Shown: positions 1 to 7,295 of the stretch, piece by piece
Position numbering within the stretch: the stretch's first letter is position 1
How the letters are laid out: every line of letters starts with the position of its first letter
Assembly (NCBI GenBank): GCA_021159445.1
Contig: JAGGRV010000355.1
Coordinates: forward strand, 1-10,122
DNA from: Deltaproteobacteria bacterium
GTDB lineage: Bacteria > Desulfobacterota > Dissulfuribacteria > Dissulfuribacterales > UBA3076
Length of the DNA: 10,122 bases
Direction of reading: 5' to 3'
The notes under the pieces: generated by a model
Database searches by the model: none
What the model was told of the DNA's origin: nothing
The model's input: the letters and a program-made list of their open reading frames with translations, nothing else
Translations under genes and position numbers: made by a program

Positions 1-686
1 CTTTGAAACCTGAAAAAGGCTGTTGGCTGTCAGGGGGGAAAGTGAATAATTACGGCCTGATTTGTACTATCCATGCGCCCTATTCAGATCTTTCCCTGGG
101 GGCGATAGATCAAAAAGTCCGCAGGATCTCTATAGAGAGGATAAAAAAAGCATTGGATCTTGCGTCTCTGTTTGAAGCAAAATCTGTGGTATGCCATACT
201 GGCTTTGACTATAGGCACTACTTTAATTTAGAAGATCGTTGGATAAAAAATGCCATAGAATCTATGACTATTCTCTTAGAGTACGCATCTCCATTGAATA
301 TCCCCCTAATGCTCGAAAATGTGTATGAGTTAGACACAGAGATACATAAGGAGATCTTCCGCAGAATCAAATCACCGCTTCTCGGATTCTGCCTGGACTT
401 CGGTCACCAGAATGTGTTTTCAAAAACCGGCCTGGATAAATGGCTGAAAGATTTGGGAGATCAAATGGGTCAGATTCACCTCCACGATAACATGGGAGTG
501 CATGACGATCACCTCGCTATTGGAGAAGGAGTTCTTGATTCTGATAGCCTTTTCTCGTGGCTTTACGCTCAGGGGAAAACTCCTATCCTGACCCTTGAAC
601 CCCATGGAGAAGCGGCTGTAATACCCGTCTTGGAGGGACTCGCCGGATTGCTTAGTACTTATCCAATAATACCAGATTATGCATGA
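1..686 (+). CDS. Sugar phosphate isomerase/epimerase-like TIM-barrel protein (5'-truncated by window edge)
   Basis: This is the C-terminal part of a xylose-isomerase-like / AP-endonuclease-2-type TIM-barrel protein. The open frame begins at base 3 with a TTG, but it enters the known fold in mid-barrel (ICTIHAPYSDLS). The gene therefore almost certainly starts upstream of the window, with perhaps 30-50 residues missing. Features typical of this metal-dependent superfamily are visible: a HAPY strand, the strand VVCHTGF, an E in LMLENVYE, the D/H of CLDFGHQN, the pair IHLHDN, a later H in DDHLAIGEG, and a last E in LTLEPHG. In this family such E/D/H residues ligate divalent metals and act on sugar phosphates or related polyols. 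The true substrate cannot be read from the sequence. The gene ends in TGA at 684-686 and converges on the PilZ gene across about 60 bases with no strong terminator. Family is confident, function is not. Confidence 0.8.
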   Translation, partial: LKPEKGCWLSGGKVNNYGLICTIHAPYSDLSLGAIDQKVRRISIERIKKALDLASLFEAKSVVCHTGFDYRHYFNLEDRWIKNAIESMTILLEYASPLNIPLMLENVYELDTEIHKEIFRRIKSPLLGFCLDFGHQNVFSKTGLDKWLKDLGDQMGQIHLHDNMGVHDDHLAIGEGVLDSDSLFSWLYAQGKTPILTLEPHGEAAVIPVLEGLAGLLSTYPIIPDYA

Positions 687-747
687 CAAATTCTCCATCA
701 ACTTTTGTCTGATTGTACTGCAGAAAGACAGGATTTCGCTAAAAATG

Positions 748-1101
748 CTATGGAACCGACCTGAGCTGCTTTATTATGGTATTAATATTGTCCTTGGCAT
801 TGGGACTGAGACTGGCGAATTTTACTCCCATGCCCCGCCTCTGACCTTCAGAAGACACACTTCGACTCCAAGTCACTTCGCCATTTACCCGAATGGGGTA
901 ATCACACCCAGGTAGCAGAAACTCCAATCTCAATTGAGTCCCTGGCTCAAGTGGTTTTGGAGTTGCTATAAACATTCCCCCAGTACTGATGTTATCAACA
1001 AAATTTCTAAAAAAACTGTCTACAGTATGATAATCTACCTGAATGATCGTTGATGTCCTGGGTGTTTTTCTTTGCCCCGCATGTGAAATTCCTTTTTTCA
1101 T
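748..1101 (-). CDS. PilZ domain protein, candidate c-di-GMP receptor
   Basis: This 117-residue protein is essentially a single PilZ domain. The c-di-GMP-binding signature is complete: an RxxxR motif (R11 and R15 in QRKTPR) and an N-x-S-x-x-G motif (NISTGG, residues 37-42). It ends with the usual strand GMGVKF near residue 90. In the PilZ family the first motif grips the dinucleotide phosphates and the second the guanine. No membrane segment, signal peptide or output domain is visible, so it probably acts in the cytoplasm as a c-di-GMP-dependent adaptor affecting motility, adhesion or polysaccharide. The length resembles the stand-alone PilZ proteins common in Deltaproteobacteria. The start is supported by GAGGAG (rc of 1106-1111) four bases before ATG. 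It is divergent from rpmB and convergent with the upstream barrel gene, so it is probably monocistronic. The domain call is strong; the partner and target are unknown. Confidence 0.88.
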   Translation of the reverse strand: MKKGISHAGQRKTPRTSTIIQVDYHTVDSFFRNFVDNISTGGMFIATPKPLEPGTQLRLEFLLPGCDYPIRVNGEVTWSRSVSSEGQRRGMGVKFASLSPNAKDNINTIIKQLRSVP

Positions 1102-1120
1102 AATGCTCCTCTGATAAACC

Positions 1121-1149
1121 TTGCAGTAATCCCTTTGCCGAGTTATATA
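1121..1149 (+). promoter_or_regulatory. Possible sigma-70 promoter for rpmB
   Basis: TTGCAG (1121-1126) and TATATA (1144-1149) are separated by 17 bases and lie about 50 bases before the rpmB ATG. The -35 matches consensus at only three positions, so this is a weak prediction made plausible mainly by spacing and place. Confidence 0.3.
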
Positions 1150-1199
1150 TTCCCCACTTTTTTGACTAAAGGATATATTTAAAAGAGAGGATTTTGAAA

Positions 1200-1391
1200 A
1201 TGTCTAAGATATGTGAAATATGTAGTAAACGTCCCACCGTTGGTTGCAATGTAAGTCACGCAAATAATCATACCCGCAGACGCTGGCTGCCTAATCTGCA
1301 AAGGGTCAGGGCAGTTGTAAACGGACAAACAAAGCACATCCGTGTCTGCACCCGTTGTATTCGCTCCGGCAGAGTAATCAAGCCTTCATAA
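1200..1391 (+). CDS. rpmB: 50S ribosomal protein L28 (zinc-ribbon form)
   Basis: This is ribosomal protein bL28 of the large subunit, 63 residues with the ATG at 1200. The N-terminus MSKICEICSKRP, the centre HTRRRWLPNLQRVR and the C-terminal VCTRCIRSGRV are diagnostic. Two CxxC pairs (C5/C8 and C50/C53) mark the C+ paralogue that binds zinc, as opposed to the C- forms used under zinc limitation in some bacteria. A TTG at 1194 would add two residues, but it lies only three bases after GAGAGG (1185-1190), whereas the ATG at 1200 has the usual 9-base spacing. The gene stands alone between divergent and convergent neighbours; rpmG is not next to it here. No Zur box is recognised. Confidence 0.97.
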   Translation: MSKICEICSKRPTVGCNVSHANNHTRRRWLPNLQRVRAVVNGQTKHIRVCTRCIRSGRVIKPS

Positions 1392-1412
1392 TCAGGTCGA
1401 ATTTATCCTTAA

Positions 1413-1422
1413 CCTCTCTTTT
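1413..1422 (+). promoter_or_regulatory. rpmB 3'-UTR segment complementary to the rpmB ribosome-binding site
   Basis: CCTCTCTTTT at 1413-1422, about 20 bases after the rpmB stop, is the exact reverse complement of AAAAGAGAGG at 1181-1190, which contains the rpmB Shine-Dalgarno. A 10-bp helix in the mRNA could bring the ends of this short transcript together and mask the start. The regulatory meaning is inference; the segments are purine- and pyrimidine-rich, so chance is possible. Confidence 0.3.
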
Positions 1423-1473
1423 CTATAATTCGTATAAAAAGGACAATTTCTTAAACTGAATTACTCACGTAGT

Positions 1474-1607
1474 TAGGCTGAAGCTGTTTAGACTGAAGGC
1501 TGAAGAGGTCAGAAGAGTACGATTGCCGTACTTTGAAATATCTGATTCTTGCACCAAACACGGCTTTAAAATGCGTTTTTTCCTAACAGTCTTCAGTCTT
1601 CAGCCTA
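1474..1607. repeat. Inverted-repeat element of ctgaag/cttcag units with inner hairpin
   Basis: The outer arms TAGGCTGAAG (1474-1483) and CTTCAGCCTA (1598-1607) are perfect 10-bp complements. Next to them are tandem 7-8 bp units: gactgaag-gctgaag at 1491-1505, and cagtctt-cagtctt-cag at 1587-1603. Between the arms lies a small hairpin, AGTACG-attgc-CGTACT (1516-1532). No protein or RNA gene is evident in the element, and it fills most of the rpmB to relA/spoT spacer. The style matches the attgagg and ggtgattt repeats elsewhere in this window, suggesting one class of short repeat scattered through the genome. It might also fold as a terminator region for the - strand operon, but no clean U-tract follows. 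Confidence 0.6.
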
Positions 1608-1608
1608 T

Positions 1609-1636
1609 CTACCTGAATAGTTACAAATTGAGGTAG
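1609..1636 (-). terminator. Weak hairpin just after relA/spoT stop
   Basis: CTACCT and AGGTAG (1631-1636 and 1609-1614) form a 6-bp stem with a 16-base loop directly after the relA/spoT stop codon on the - strand. No U-run follows, so if it helps end the operon transcript it would not do so as a classic intrinsic terminator. Confidence 0.25.
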
Positions 1637-1637
1637 T

Positions 1638-3779
1638 TTATCCAGGGGAAATGCGCTCTACCAGGTTTACACCCTCAAGCCTCCTTATGCCGGAGAGGAT
1701 TTTTCTTAGCTGCGTCCGGTCTTTCACATCCACGACAAAGTCGAGAATGGCAGCATAATCCAGAGTTGTGCTAACCTTTGCCTCCAGAATATTTGCTTCT
1801 CCGGCACTTATTGCATTACTGACTGCCGCCAACATGCCTTTTTGGTTGACGGTGTTGACTCGAACTTTGGCAGGGTAAGTAGTATTATCAGCATCAGCCC
1901 ATGTAACCTCTACGCGCCTGTCTGGATCTAAATTACTGATATTAGAACAATTTTCTCTGTGAATCGTAACCCCTCTTCCCCTTGTTATATAGCCTACAAC
2001 TTCGTCTCCCGGGATCGGTGTGCAGCACTTGCCCAGATGGATCAAGATATCACCAAGACCATGAATTAAGATGCCGTGCTGCTCTGCCTTTTCGGTAAAT
2101 TCCTTTACCTTTGATTTCTTCTCTTCCGGTTCCTGTTCTTCAGGCTCACCTGCCCGCAGCTTTCTAATTATCTGGGAAGGGGCGACCTTGCCATATCCGG
2201 CTGCGATCAGCATATCCTCAGAGGTCTTGAAAGACAGTGCCTCGGCAATTTCAGCACCCTTGGTTTTAATAAAATTGTTAAAATCCAGCCGGTGCCTCTT
2301 GAATTCCTTCGCACAAAGGTCCTTTCCCAATGCAAGGCTTTTGTCCCTTTCTTCGATCTTAATCCACTGACGAATTCTGGCCCTGGCACGGCTGGTCTTG
2401 GCGAGTTTAAGCCAATCCCTATTGGGAAAGTGCTTGTTGGATGTAATTATCTCTACTGTTTCCCCATTATGGAATTGATATTTCAAAGGCACTATTCGGC
2501 CGTTTACCTTGGCCCCTGCACAATGGTTACCTACCTCGGTATGAATCGCATAAGCAAAGTCTATTGGGGTGGCCCCCCGAGGGAACTCCTTGACCTCTCC
2601 TTTTGGAGTAAACACGTATACTTCGTTGGGAAAGAGATCCATCTTCACTGACTCAATAAATTCTCTTGGATCATCCAGTTCCTTTTGCCATTCCGTGAGT
2701 TCAAAAAGCCAGTCAAACTGGTGTGCCTTTTCCTTGCTGAGTATAGTTCCCTCTTTATACAGCCAGTGTGCGGCAATTCCTTGATTCGCCACCACGTCCA
2801 TCTCCTCGGTGCGAATCTGGATCTCCATTCTCTCTCCGTGGGGACCTATAACAGTTGTGTGGAGGGACTGATACATGTTGGTCTTTGGAAGACTGATGTA
2901 GTCCTTGAAACGTCCGGGAATCGGCTTCCAGAGCGAGTGAACAATCCCAAGGGCCTCATAGCAGTCCTTAGCGCTTTTCATAATGATCCTGAAGGCGATC
3001 AGATCGTAGATCTCTTCAAGGGGTATTTTTCTTGTGCGCATTTTCCGGAAGATACTGTATATATGTTTAGGTCTTCCAAGGACTTTGCATGAAAGACCGA
3101 AATCAGCCATCTTTTTTGCTATAAGGTCCTTTACTTCATCCATGTGAGCCTTTCTCTTACCCAGGCGGGCCTCCACTTCCTTGTGAAGCCTTTGGTATTC
3201 TTCAGGGTAGATATGTAGAAAGGCCAGATCTTCAAGTTCGCTTTTGATCCAGCCGATCCCAAGGCGACCTGCCAGAGGGGCATAGATATCCAGGGTCTCT
3301 CTGGCGATCTTGATCCTTTTGTTATCCTTTTGATATTCCAGGGTACGCATGTTATGGAGCCTGTCAGCAAGCTTTACCAGCAAGACGCGGATATCCTTCG
3401 ACATGGCAAGGACCATCTTGCGGGTGTTTTCTGCCTGTTTTTGGATCTGGCTCTCGAACCGAATTCTGCTGAGCTTTGTAACCCCATCCACGATTTGGGC
3501 CACGTCTTTGCCGAACATCTCCTCCAGTTCTTCCAAGGAAGCGAGGGTGTCCTCTACCGTGTCATGCAGGAGACCGGCAGCTATACTGGCCAGGTCCAGA
3601 TGCAATTGTGCCAGAATATGGGCCGTTGCCAGGGGATGCGAGAGATAGGGTTCGCCGGAAAGCCTGACCTGCCCTGCATGGACCTTGGCGGAGTATATGT
3701 AGGCCTTTTCTACCAGACTGGTATTTGTATCCGGGAGGTAGGAATGGATCTTATCAAGTATGTCGTTGAGACGGATCAC
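1638..3779 (-). CDS. relA/spoT: Bifunctional (p)ppGpp synthetase/hydrolase (RelA/SpoT homologue, Rsh)
   Basis: This long Rsh enzyme makes and degrades the stringent-response alarmone (p)ppGpp. The 713 residues carry the usual order. The HD hydrolase domain has H48 (SHPL), the H72-D73/E76-D77 motif HDTVEDT, and D139/N143 in LADRLHN. The synthetase domain spans about 230-340 with D259, RFKD (290-293) and MEIQIR (E319). TGS follows at about 386-446 (VYVFTPKGE to VEIITS), then the cysteine-containing region KCCTPIPGD (585-586) and a C-terminal ACT domain from about 635. RxKD rather than ExDD is the form seen in bifunctional enzymes, and the hydrolase residues are intact, so both activities are expected. 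The start is a GTG inside a 4-base GTGA overlap with the proS stop. No good Shine-Dalgarno precedes it, which points to translational coupling to proS. It is last in the ispG-proS-rsh operon. Confidence 0.97.
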   Translation of the reverse strand: MIRLNDILDKIHSYLPDTNTSLVEKAYIYSAKVHAGQVRLSGEPYLSHPLATAHILAQLHLDLASIAAGLLHDTVEDTLASLEELEEMFGKDVAQIVDGVTKLSRIRFESQIQKQAENTRKMVLAMSKDIRVLLVKLADRLHNMRTLEYQKDNKRIKIARETLDIYAPLAGRLGIGWIKSELEDLAFLHIYPEEYQRLHKEVEARLGKRKAHMDEVKDLIAKKMADFGLSCKVLGRPKHIYSIFRKMRTRKIPLEEIYDLIAFRIIMKSAKDCYEALGIVHSLWKPIPGRFKDYISLPKTNMYQSLHTTVIGPHGERMEIQIRTEEMDVVANQGIAAHWLYKEGTILSKEKAHQFDWLFELTEWQKELDDPREFIESVKMDLFPNEVYVFTPKGEVKEFPRGATPIDFAYAIHTEVGNHCAGAKVNGRIVPLKYQFHNGETVEIITSNKHFPNRDWLKLAKTSRARARIRQWIKIEERDKSLALGKDLCAKEFKRHRLDFNNFIKTKGAEIAEALSFKTSEDMLIAAGYGKVAPSQIIRKLRAGEPEEQEPEEKKSKVKEFTEKAEQHGILIHGLGDILIHLGKCCTPIPGDEVVGYITRGRGVTIHRENCSNISNLDPDRRVEVTWADADNTTYPAKVRVNTVNQKGMLAAVSNAISAGEANILEAKVSTTLDYAAILDFVVDVKDRTQLRKILSGIRRLEGVNLVERISPG

Positions 3780-5485
3780 CGGAGTATTTCAACGGTCCTT
3801 TTAACGGCCTCGTTCTTTTTTACTGAGATAGTTTCGCCTGTGGCGCGATTTCTGATTTCCACCTCGTCTTTTTCTTTAAGTCGCTTACCCACAACAATTC
3901 TTAGCGGAATCCCCAACAAGTCCGCATCTTTGAATTTTACACCGGGGCGCTCCTTGCGGTCATCGAGCAATACCTCTACACCTTGGGCCATCAATCCATT
4001 GTAGAGATCTTCAGCAGTTTCTGACATCATAGTATCTTTGACGTTAAGCAGGGAGATTATTATCTCAAAGGGAGCAACCGGTATTGGAAAGATAATACCG
4101 TTTTCATCGTGATTTTGCTCTATGGCCGCTGCTACTGTTCGTCCTACGCCGATACCGTAACACCCCATGACGGCGAACTGTTTTTTCCCATCAGTGTCCA
4201 GGAATGCAGCACCCATGGCCTCACTGTATTTGGTCCCGAGCTTGAAAATGTGCCCAACCTCTATGCCGCGTTTAAGTTCTATCTTCCCTTTACACCTGGG
4301 ACAGGGATCTCCTTCAGTAATGACTCTGATGTCGGCGAATTCCGGCATGGAAACGTTTCTATTCCAGTTTACCCCGGTAAAGTGGGCATCAGGTTCATTT
4401 GCGCCTGTTACGAAATCCTTGAGTGTGGAAATGTCTTGATCCGCTACAACCTTCAAGTCCTCGGAAAGGCCCACCGGTCCTGCAAACCCGACAGGCGCTC
4501 CGGTAACATTTCGGACCGTGGCTTCGTCGGCAAAATTAAGATCTTCCACTCCCAAAAGGCGCTTAAGTTTCACGCCGTTCAGCTCATGATCGCCCCTTAT
4601 GAGGGCCGCAACAGGTCTATTATCAGCAATCACTATGAGGGTTTTGACCAGACGATCGGCAGATATTTTTAGGAACTCAGTCACTTCCTCTACTGAACGT
4701 TTCCCCGGGGTATTAATTTTCTTACACTCAACAAGGGATTCGTTGGTGATTTGGTGATTTGGTGATTGAACGATTGGGGCAAGTTCAACATTGGCTGCAT
4801 AATCACAGGATGTGCAACAGGCTATCTGGTCTTCTCCCGTATCTGCCATGACCATGAATTCATGGGAGGCATGTCCTCCGATGCTGCCCGTGTCTGCCTC
4901 AACAGGCCTGAACTCAAGGCCGCAGCGCTCAAATATTCGGCAATAGGCCTTGTACATAACCTGATAGGTTTTCTCAAGTGCCTCATCATCCACGTCAAAG
5001 CTGTAGGCGTCTTTCATCAGGAATTCTCTGCTCCGCATGAGCCCGAAGCGAGGCCGGATTTCATCTCGAAATTTTGTCTGGATCTGGTACAGATTCAGAG
5101 GAAGATCACGATATGATCTGATCTCCTTTCGCACAATGTCTGTGATTACCTCTTCATGGGTAGGACCGAGGCAACTGGTCCTGCCATGCCTGTCCTCAAA
5201 ACGCAGGAGTTCCTTTCCGTAACGCTCCCATCTGCCGCTTTCCTGCCAGAGCTCTGACGGTTGGACTATGGGCAGAAGCACTTCCTGTGCACCGGCACGG
5301 TCCATCTCTTCCCTGATTATTTTTTCCACTTTGCGAAGGGATCTTAGGCCCAGGGGCAGATATGAATAGAGGCCGGATGCCAGCTTTCTGATCATGCCGG
5401 CCCTTAGCAACAATTTGTGGGATACAATCTCTGCCTCTGCAGGGACTTCTTTCAAGGTAGGCAAAAACAACTTCGAATATCTCAT
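3776..5485 (-). CDS. proS: Proline--tRNA ligase (prokaryote-type, with editing domain)
   Basis: This class II synthetase charges tRNA-Pro with proline in the cytoplasm. Its 569 residues match the bacterial ProRS length. Visible are the motif 1 area IVQPSELWQESGRW (73-86), CLGPTHEE (105-112), motif 2 FRDEIRPRFGLMRSREF (139-155) and motif 3 GIGVGRT (444-450). An anticodon-binding domain follows from about 472. The YbaK-like insertion domain (about 252-385) has the conserved lysine in VKTLIV (K281 by my count), so clearance of mischarged Ala-tRNA-Pro is expected. The linker just before that domain carries a 24-bp tract of three 8-bp units (residues about 240-247, reading QSPNHQIT) that looks like an inserted repeat. 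The ATG overlaps the ispG stop by one base (TAATG) and has AGAGG upstream within ispG. It is the middle gene of the operon, and a tRNA-Pro gene lies about 3 kb away. Confidence 0.97.
   Translation of the reverse strand: MRYSKLFLPTLKEVPAEAEIVSHKLLLRAGMIRKLASGLYSYLPLGLRSLRKVEKIIREEMDRAGAQEVLLPIVQPSELWQESGRWERYGKELLRFEDRHGRTSCLGPTHEEVITDIVRKEIRSYRDLPLNLYQIQTKFRDEIRPRFGLMRSREFLMKDAYSFDVDDEALEKTYQVMYKAYCRIFERCGLEFRPVEADTGSIGGHASHEFMVMADTGEDQIACCTSCDYAANVELAPIVQSPNHQITNESLVECKKINTPGKRSVEEVTEFLKISADRLVKTLIVIADNRPVAALIRGDHELNGVKLKRLLGVEDLNFADEATVRNVTGAPVGFAGPVGLSEDLKVVADQDISTLKDFVTGANEPDAHFTGVNWNRNVSMPEFADIRVITEGDPCPRCKGKIELKRGIEVGHIFKLGTKYSEAMGAAFLDTDGKKQFAVMGCYGIGVGRTVAAAIEQNHDENGIIFPIPVAPFEIIISLLNVKDTMMSETAEDLYNGLMAQGVEVLLDDRKERPGVKFKDADLLGIPLRIVVGKRLKEKDEVEIRNRATGETISVKKNEAVKRTVEILR
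4745..4768. repeat. Three tandem 8-bp units (ggtgattt) inside proS
   Basis: The units ggtgattt, ggtgattt and ggtgattg occupy 4745-4752, 4753-4760 and 4761-4768. On the coding strand they read aatcacc-type units and encode part of QSPNHQIT in the ProRS linker. Three units of eight bases make exactly eight codons, so the frame is kept, but gain or loss of one or two units would break it. The position, between the catalytic part and the insertion domain, is where ProRS proteins vary in length. Confidence 0.8.
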
Positions 5486-6612
5486 TATCCTCTGCCTTTC
5501 TTTTCTCTATCTTCGACCTTTTGTCTTTCGATTTCCGCCAACTGCTCTACCTCTGTCCAAAAAGTTTCCAGGAGTTCCTGCTCAGGCACTTTTTCCAAAA
5601 GGCGATCTCCTTTGAAGATAAGACCGACTCCTTTTCCGCCGGCAAGGCCAATATCCGCTTCTCTGGCCTCTCCTGGGCCATTTACTATACATCCCATTAC
5701 AGCCAGCTTTAATGGATAGGGAATCCGTTGCGCCCTGCGCTCTACCTCAGAAGCCAAAGAAAAGAGGTCTATCTCACATCTACCACATGTGGGACATGAA
5801 ATTATTTCCGGACCCCGTTGCCTTATTTTCAGTGCTCGTAGGATTTCGTATGCGACCTGGATCTCTTCTACCGGATCTCTGGTCAGCGAAACCCTCATAG
5901 TATCACCTATGCCATCCATGAAAAGGACCGCAAGGGCAACACTGCTCTTGACTGTCCCGGGGATAAGCCCTCCTGCTTCAGTTACACCAAGATGCAGAGG
6001 AAAGTCCGTCTCCAGGGACAACTGGCGGTAGGCAGCTACTGTATTAAGAACATCTGAAGATTTTATGGAGATTTTGATGGACTCGCAGCCCATATCAATC
6101 ACAAGGCCGATATTTCTGAGAGCGCTTTCCACTAAGGCTTCAGGTATAGGACCGCCGAATTTTTTCCTGATGTCCTTTTCAAGGGAGCCCGCATTGACTC
6201 CCACCCTCATGGATACTCCGTATTCTTTGACCTTTTCTACTACTCGTGCCAGCTTTTTCCGACCCCCGATGTTTCCGGGATTTATCCTTATGCAGTCGGC
6301 ACCAGCTTCGATCGAGGCCACAGCCAGACGCCAGTCGAAGTGTATATCTGCAATAATGGGTATGGAAATTGATTTCTTAATTTCTAAAATTGCCTGAGCG
6401 GCAGCAGTATCAAGCACTGCCACCCTTATAATTTCACACCCGACCTCCTGCAAACGGTGAATTTGTGCAACCGTGCCCGGGACATCTCTTGTATCTGTGT
6501 TGGTCATAGATTGGACTGCAATGGGGTGTTCGCCTCCAATGGCCACATCCCCAACATGAATGACACGGGTAGTTCTACGTGTTTGGATTATATTGAAAAT
6601 ATTTTGTTCCAT
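5485..6612 (-). CDS. ispG: 4-hydroxy-3-methylbut-2-en-1-yl diphosphate synthase (IspG/GcpE)
   Basis: This is the penultimate enzyme of the MEP isoprenoid pathway. It reductively converts methylerythritol cyclodiphosphate to HMBPP using a [4Fe-4S] cluster and a flavodoxin or ferredoxin. The 375 residues show the family N-terminus TRVIHVGDVAIGG and PIAVQSMTNTDT, followed by an aldolase-like TIM barrel (IADIHFD, RINPGNIG, MRVGVNAGSLE). The cluster site in the C-terminal part has C273 and C276 (CPTCGRCE), C308 and E315 (MGCIVNGPGEA). The length is the short bacterial form. The tail after about residue 358 (EIERQKVEDREKKGRG) is charged and overlaps the proS ribosome-binding site and start. No Shine-Dalgarno precedes the ATG, and a promoter fit places transcription onset near the start codon. 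It is first in the ispG-proS-rsh operon. Confidence 0.97.
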   Translation of the reverse strand: MEQNIFNIIQTRRTTRVIHVGDVAIGGEHPIAVQSMTNTDTRDVPGTVAQIHRLQEVGCEIIRVAVLDTAAAQAILEIKKSISIPIIADIHFDWRLAVASIEAGADCIRINPGNIGGRKKLARVVEKVKEYGVSMRVGVNAGSLEKDIRKKFGGPIPEALVESALRNIGLVIDMGCESIKISIKSSDVLNTVAAYRQLSLETDFPLHLGVTEAGGLIPGTVKSSVALAVLFMDGIGDTMRVSLTRDPVEEIQVAYEILRALKIRQRGPEIISCPTCGRCEIDLFSLASEVERRAQRIPYPLKLAVMGCIVNGPGEAREADIGLAGGKGVGLIFKGDRLLEKVPEQELLETFWTEVEQLAEIERQKVEDREKKGRG

Positions 6613-6618
6613 AGTGAT

Positions 6619-6647
6619 ATAATAAATCAGTGTTAGAGATTGGGCAA
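6619..6647 (-). promoter_or_regulatory. Candidate promoter of ispG-proS-rsh operon, giving a very short or no leader
   Basis: On the - strand TTGCCC (rc of 6642-6647) and TATTAT (rc of 6619-6624) are exactly 17 bases apart; the -10 matches consensus at five of six positions and the -35 at four. The usual distance from -10 to transcription start puts the first base at about 6612, which is the A of the ispG ATG. This agrees with the lack of a Shine-Dalgarno there. Confidence 0.45.
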
Positions 6648-6663
6648 TACAGAGGTATAAAGG

Positions 6664-6692
6664 TTGACATCAAATCCATAAACATATAGATA
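6664..6692 (+). promoter_or_regulatory. Possible promoter upstream of the response regulator
   Basis: A perfect TTGACA (6664-6669) is followed by TATAGA (6685-6690, 15-base spacing) or TAGATA (6687-6692, 17-base spacing). It points toward the response regulator gene about 220 bases downstream, but the repeat hairpins lie in between. The -10 is imperfect, so this is tentative. Confidence 0.3.
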
Positions 6693-6696
6693 ACGA

Positions 6697-6762
6697 ATTC
6701 AGAAATTGAAGAGTTAAAATCAATAAAACAACCTTCAATTTTTCAATTCGTAATTTCTGAAT
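6697..6762. repeat. Hairpin repeat copy 1 (attcagaaatt...aatttctgaat)
   Basis: The outer arms ATTCAGAAATT (6697-6707) and AATTTCTGAAT (6752-6762) are perfect 11-bp complements. Inside and overlapping are AAATTGAAG (6703-6711) and CTTCAATTT (6733-6741), also perfect. A further pair, ACGAATT (6693-6699) and AATTCGT (6745-6751), gives alternative folds. The stretch from 6704 resembles the copy at 7476-7517: both read aattga(a/g)g, then ttaaaatcaa, then a ttcaatt arm. No gene is seen here. Confidence 0.65.
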
Positions 6763-6781
6763 CAAGTGGACTAAACTGATA

Positions 6782-6823
6782 AATTGAGGAATTAGAAAAT
6801 ATAAATCAATAATTAACCTCAAT
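6782..6823. repeat. Hairpin repeat copy 2 (attgagg...cctcaat)
   Basis: ATTGAGG (6783-6789) and CCTCAAT (6817-6823) are complementary and enclose an AT-rich loop. The segment aattgaggaatta at 6782-6794 is identical to the start of the last unit of the copy at 7476-7488, downstream of the response regulator. It is the weakest hairpin of the three, but the sequence match makes it the same family. Confidence 0.55.
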
Positions 6824-6909
6824 CCCTGGATATTTTTCTTTCTGTGGAATTTTTTCAAATTTACAGGTAAGAGTGTTACATTAATAAAATTCTCTGATTG
6901 TGTAGAAAA

Positions 6910-7275
6910 ATGGAGCAAGATAAAAAACGCATACTTGTTATCGAAGATGATCAGCAAGTCCGTAGTATGCTGGAGGATTACCTGGTTTATTTCGGCTATG
7001 AGGTCGTTACAGCAAGTGATGGACTGCAAGGCTTAAAGGAAATTAAGAGCAGAGATTACAACCTCGTAATAACTGACATAACTATGCCATACGTCAGCGG
7101 CATAGGCATCATCTCCGTTCTTAAACAAAATCATCCGGACATACCTGTAATTGCCATTACCGGTTACGGATATCACGCTGAAGAACTCGCTAATGAAAAG
7201 AAGGCCGACCGTATTCTTCCCAAGCCCTTTGAAATACAGGAGCTGAAGGAAACTATAGAGAATTTACTCATCTGA
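6910..7275 (+). CDS. Single-domain response regulator (CheY-like receiver)
   Basis: This 121-residue protein is a receiver domain alone, with no DNA-binding or enzymatic output domain. The phosphorylation machinery is complete: acidic pair E12-D13 in VIEDD, phosphoacceptor D56 in VITDITMP, T84 in IAITGYG and K105 in LPKPFE. It would accept phosphate from a histidine kinase and pass the state on by protein contact, as CheY- or Spo0F-like regulators do. No kinase gene is adjacent, so it is an orphan and its partner cannot be named. I chose the ATG at 6910; a TTG at 6898 is in frame and would add four residues. Neither has a clear Shine-Dalgarno. The gene sits alone between repeat hairpins on the left and a MITE-like element on the right. 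Confidence 0.9.
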   Translation: MEQDKKRILVIEDDQQVRSMLEDYLVYFGYEVVTASDGLQGLKEIKSRDYNLVITDITMPYVSGIGIISVLKQNHPDIPVIAITGYGYHAEELANEKKADRILPKPFEIQELKETIENLLI

Positions 7276-7295
7276 ACAAGAACTCAAACCTGCTT

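Noticed and set aside
679..915. 78-residue + strand open frame overlapping the PilZ gene antisense.
   Set aside because: The opposite strand carries a clear PilZ domain with complete motifs and a good SD.
3330..4004. Long + strand open frame (224 residues), antisense to relA/spoT and proS.
   Set aside because: A shadow of two unmistakable conserved genes; no RBS or recognisable domain.
6670..7029. 119-residue - strand open frame before ispG.
   Set aside because: It overlaps the receiver-domain gene and is built of the hairpin repeats; the AT-rich content explains the lack of stops.
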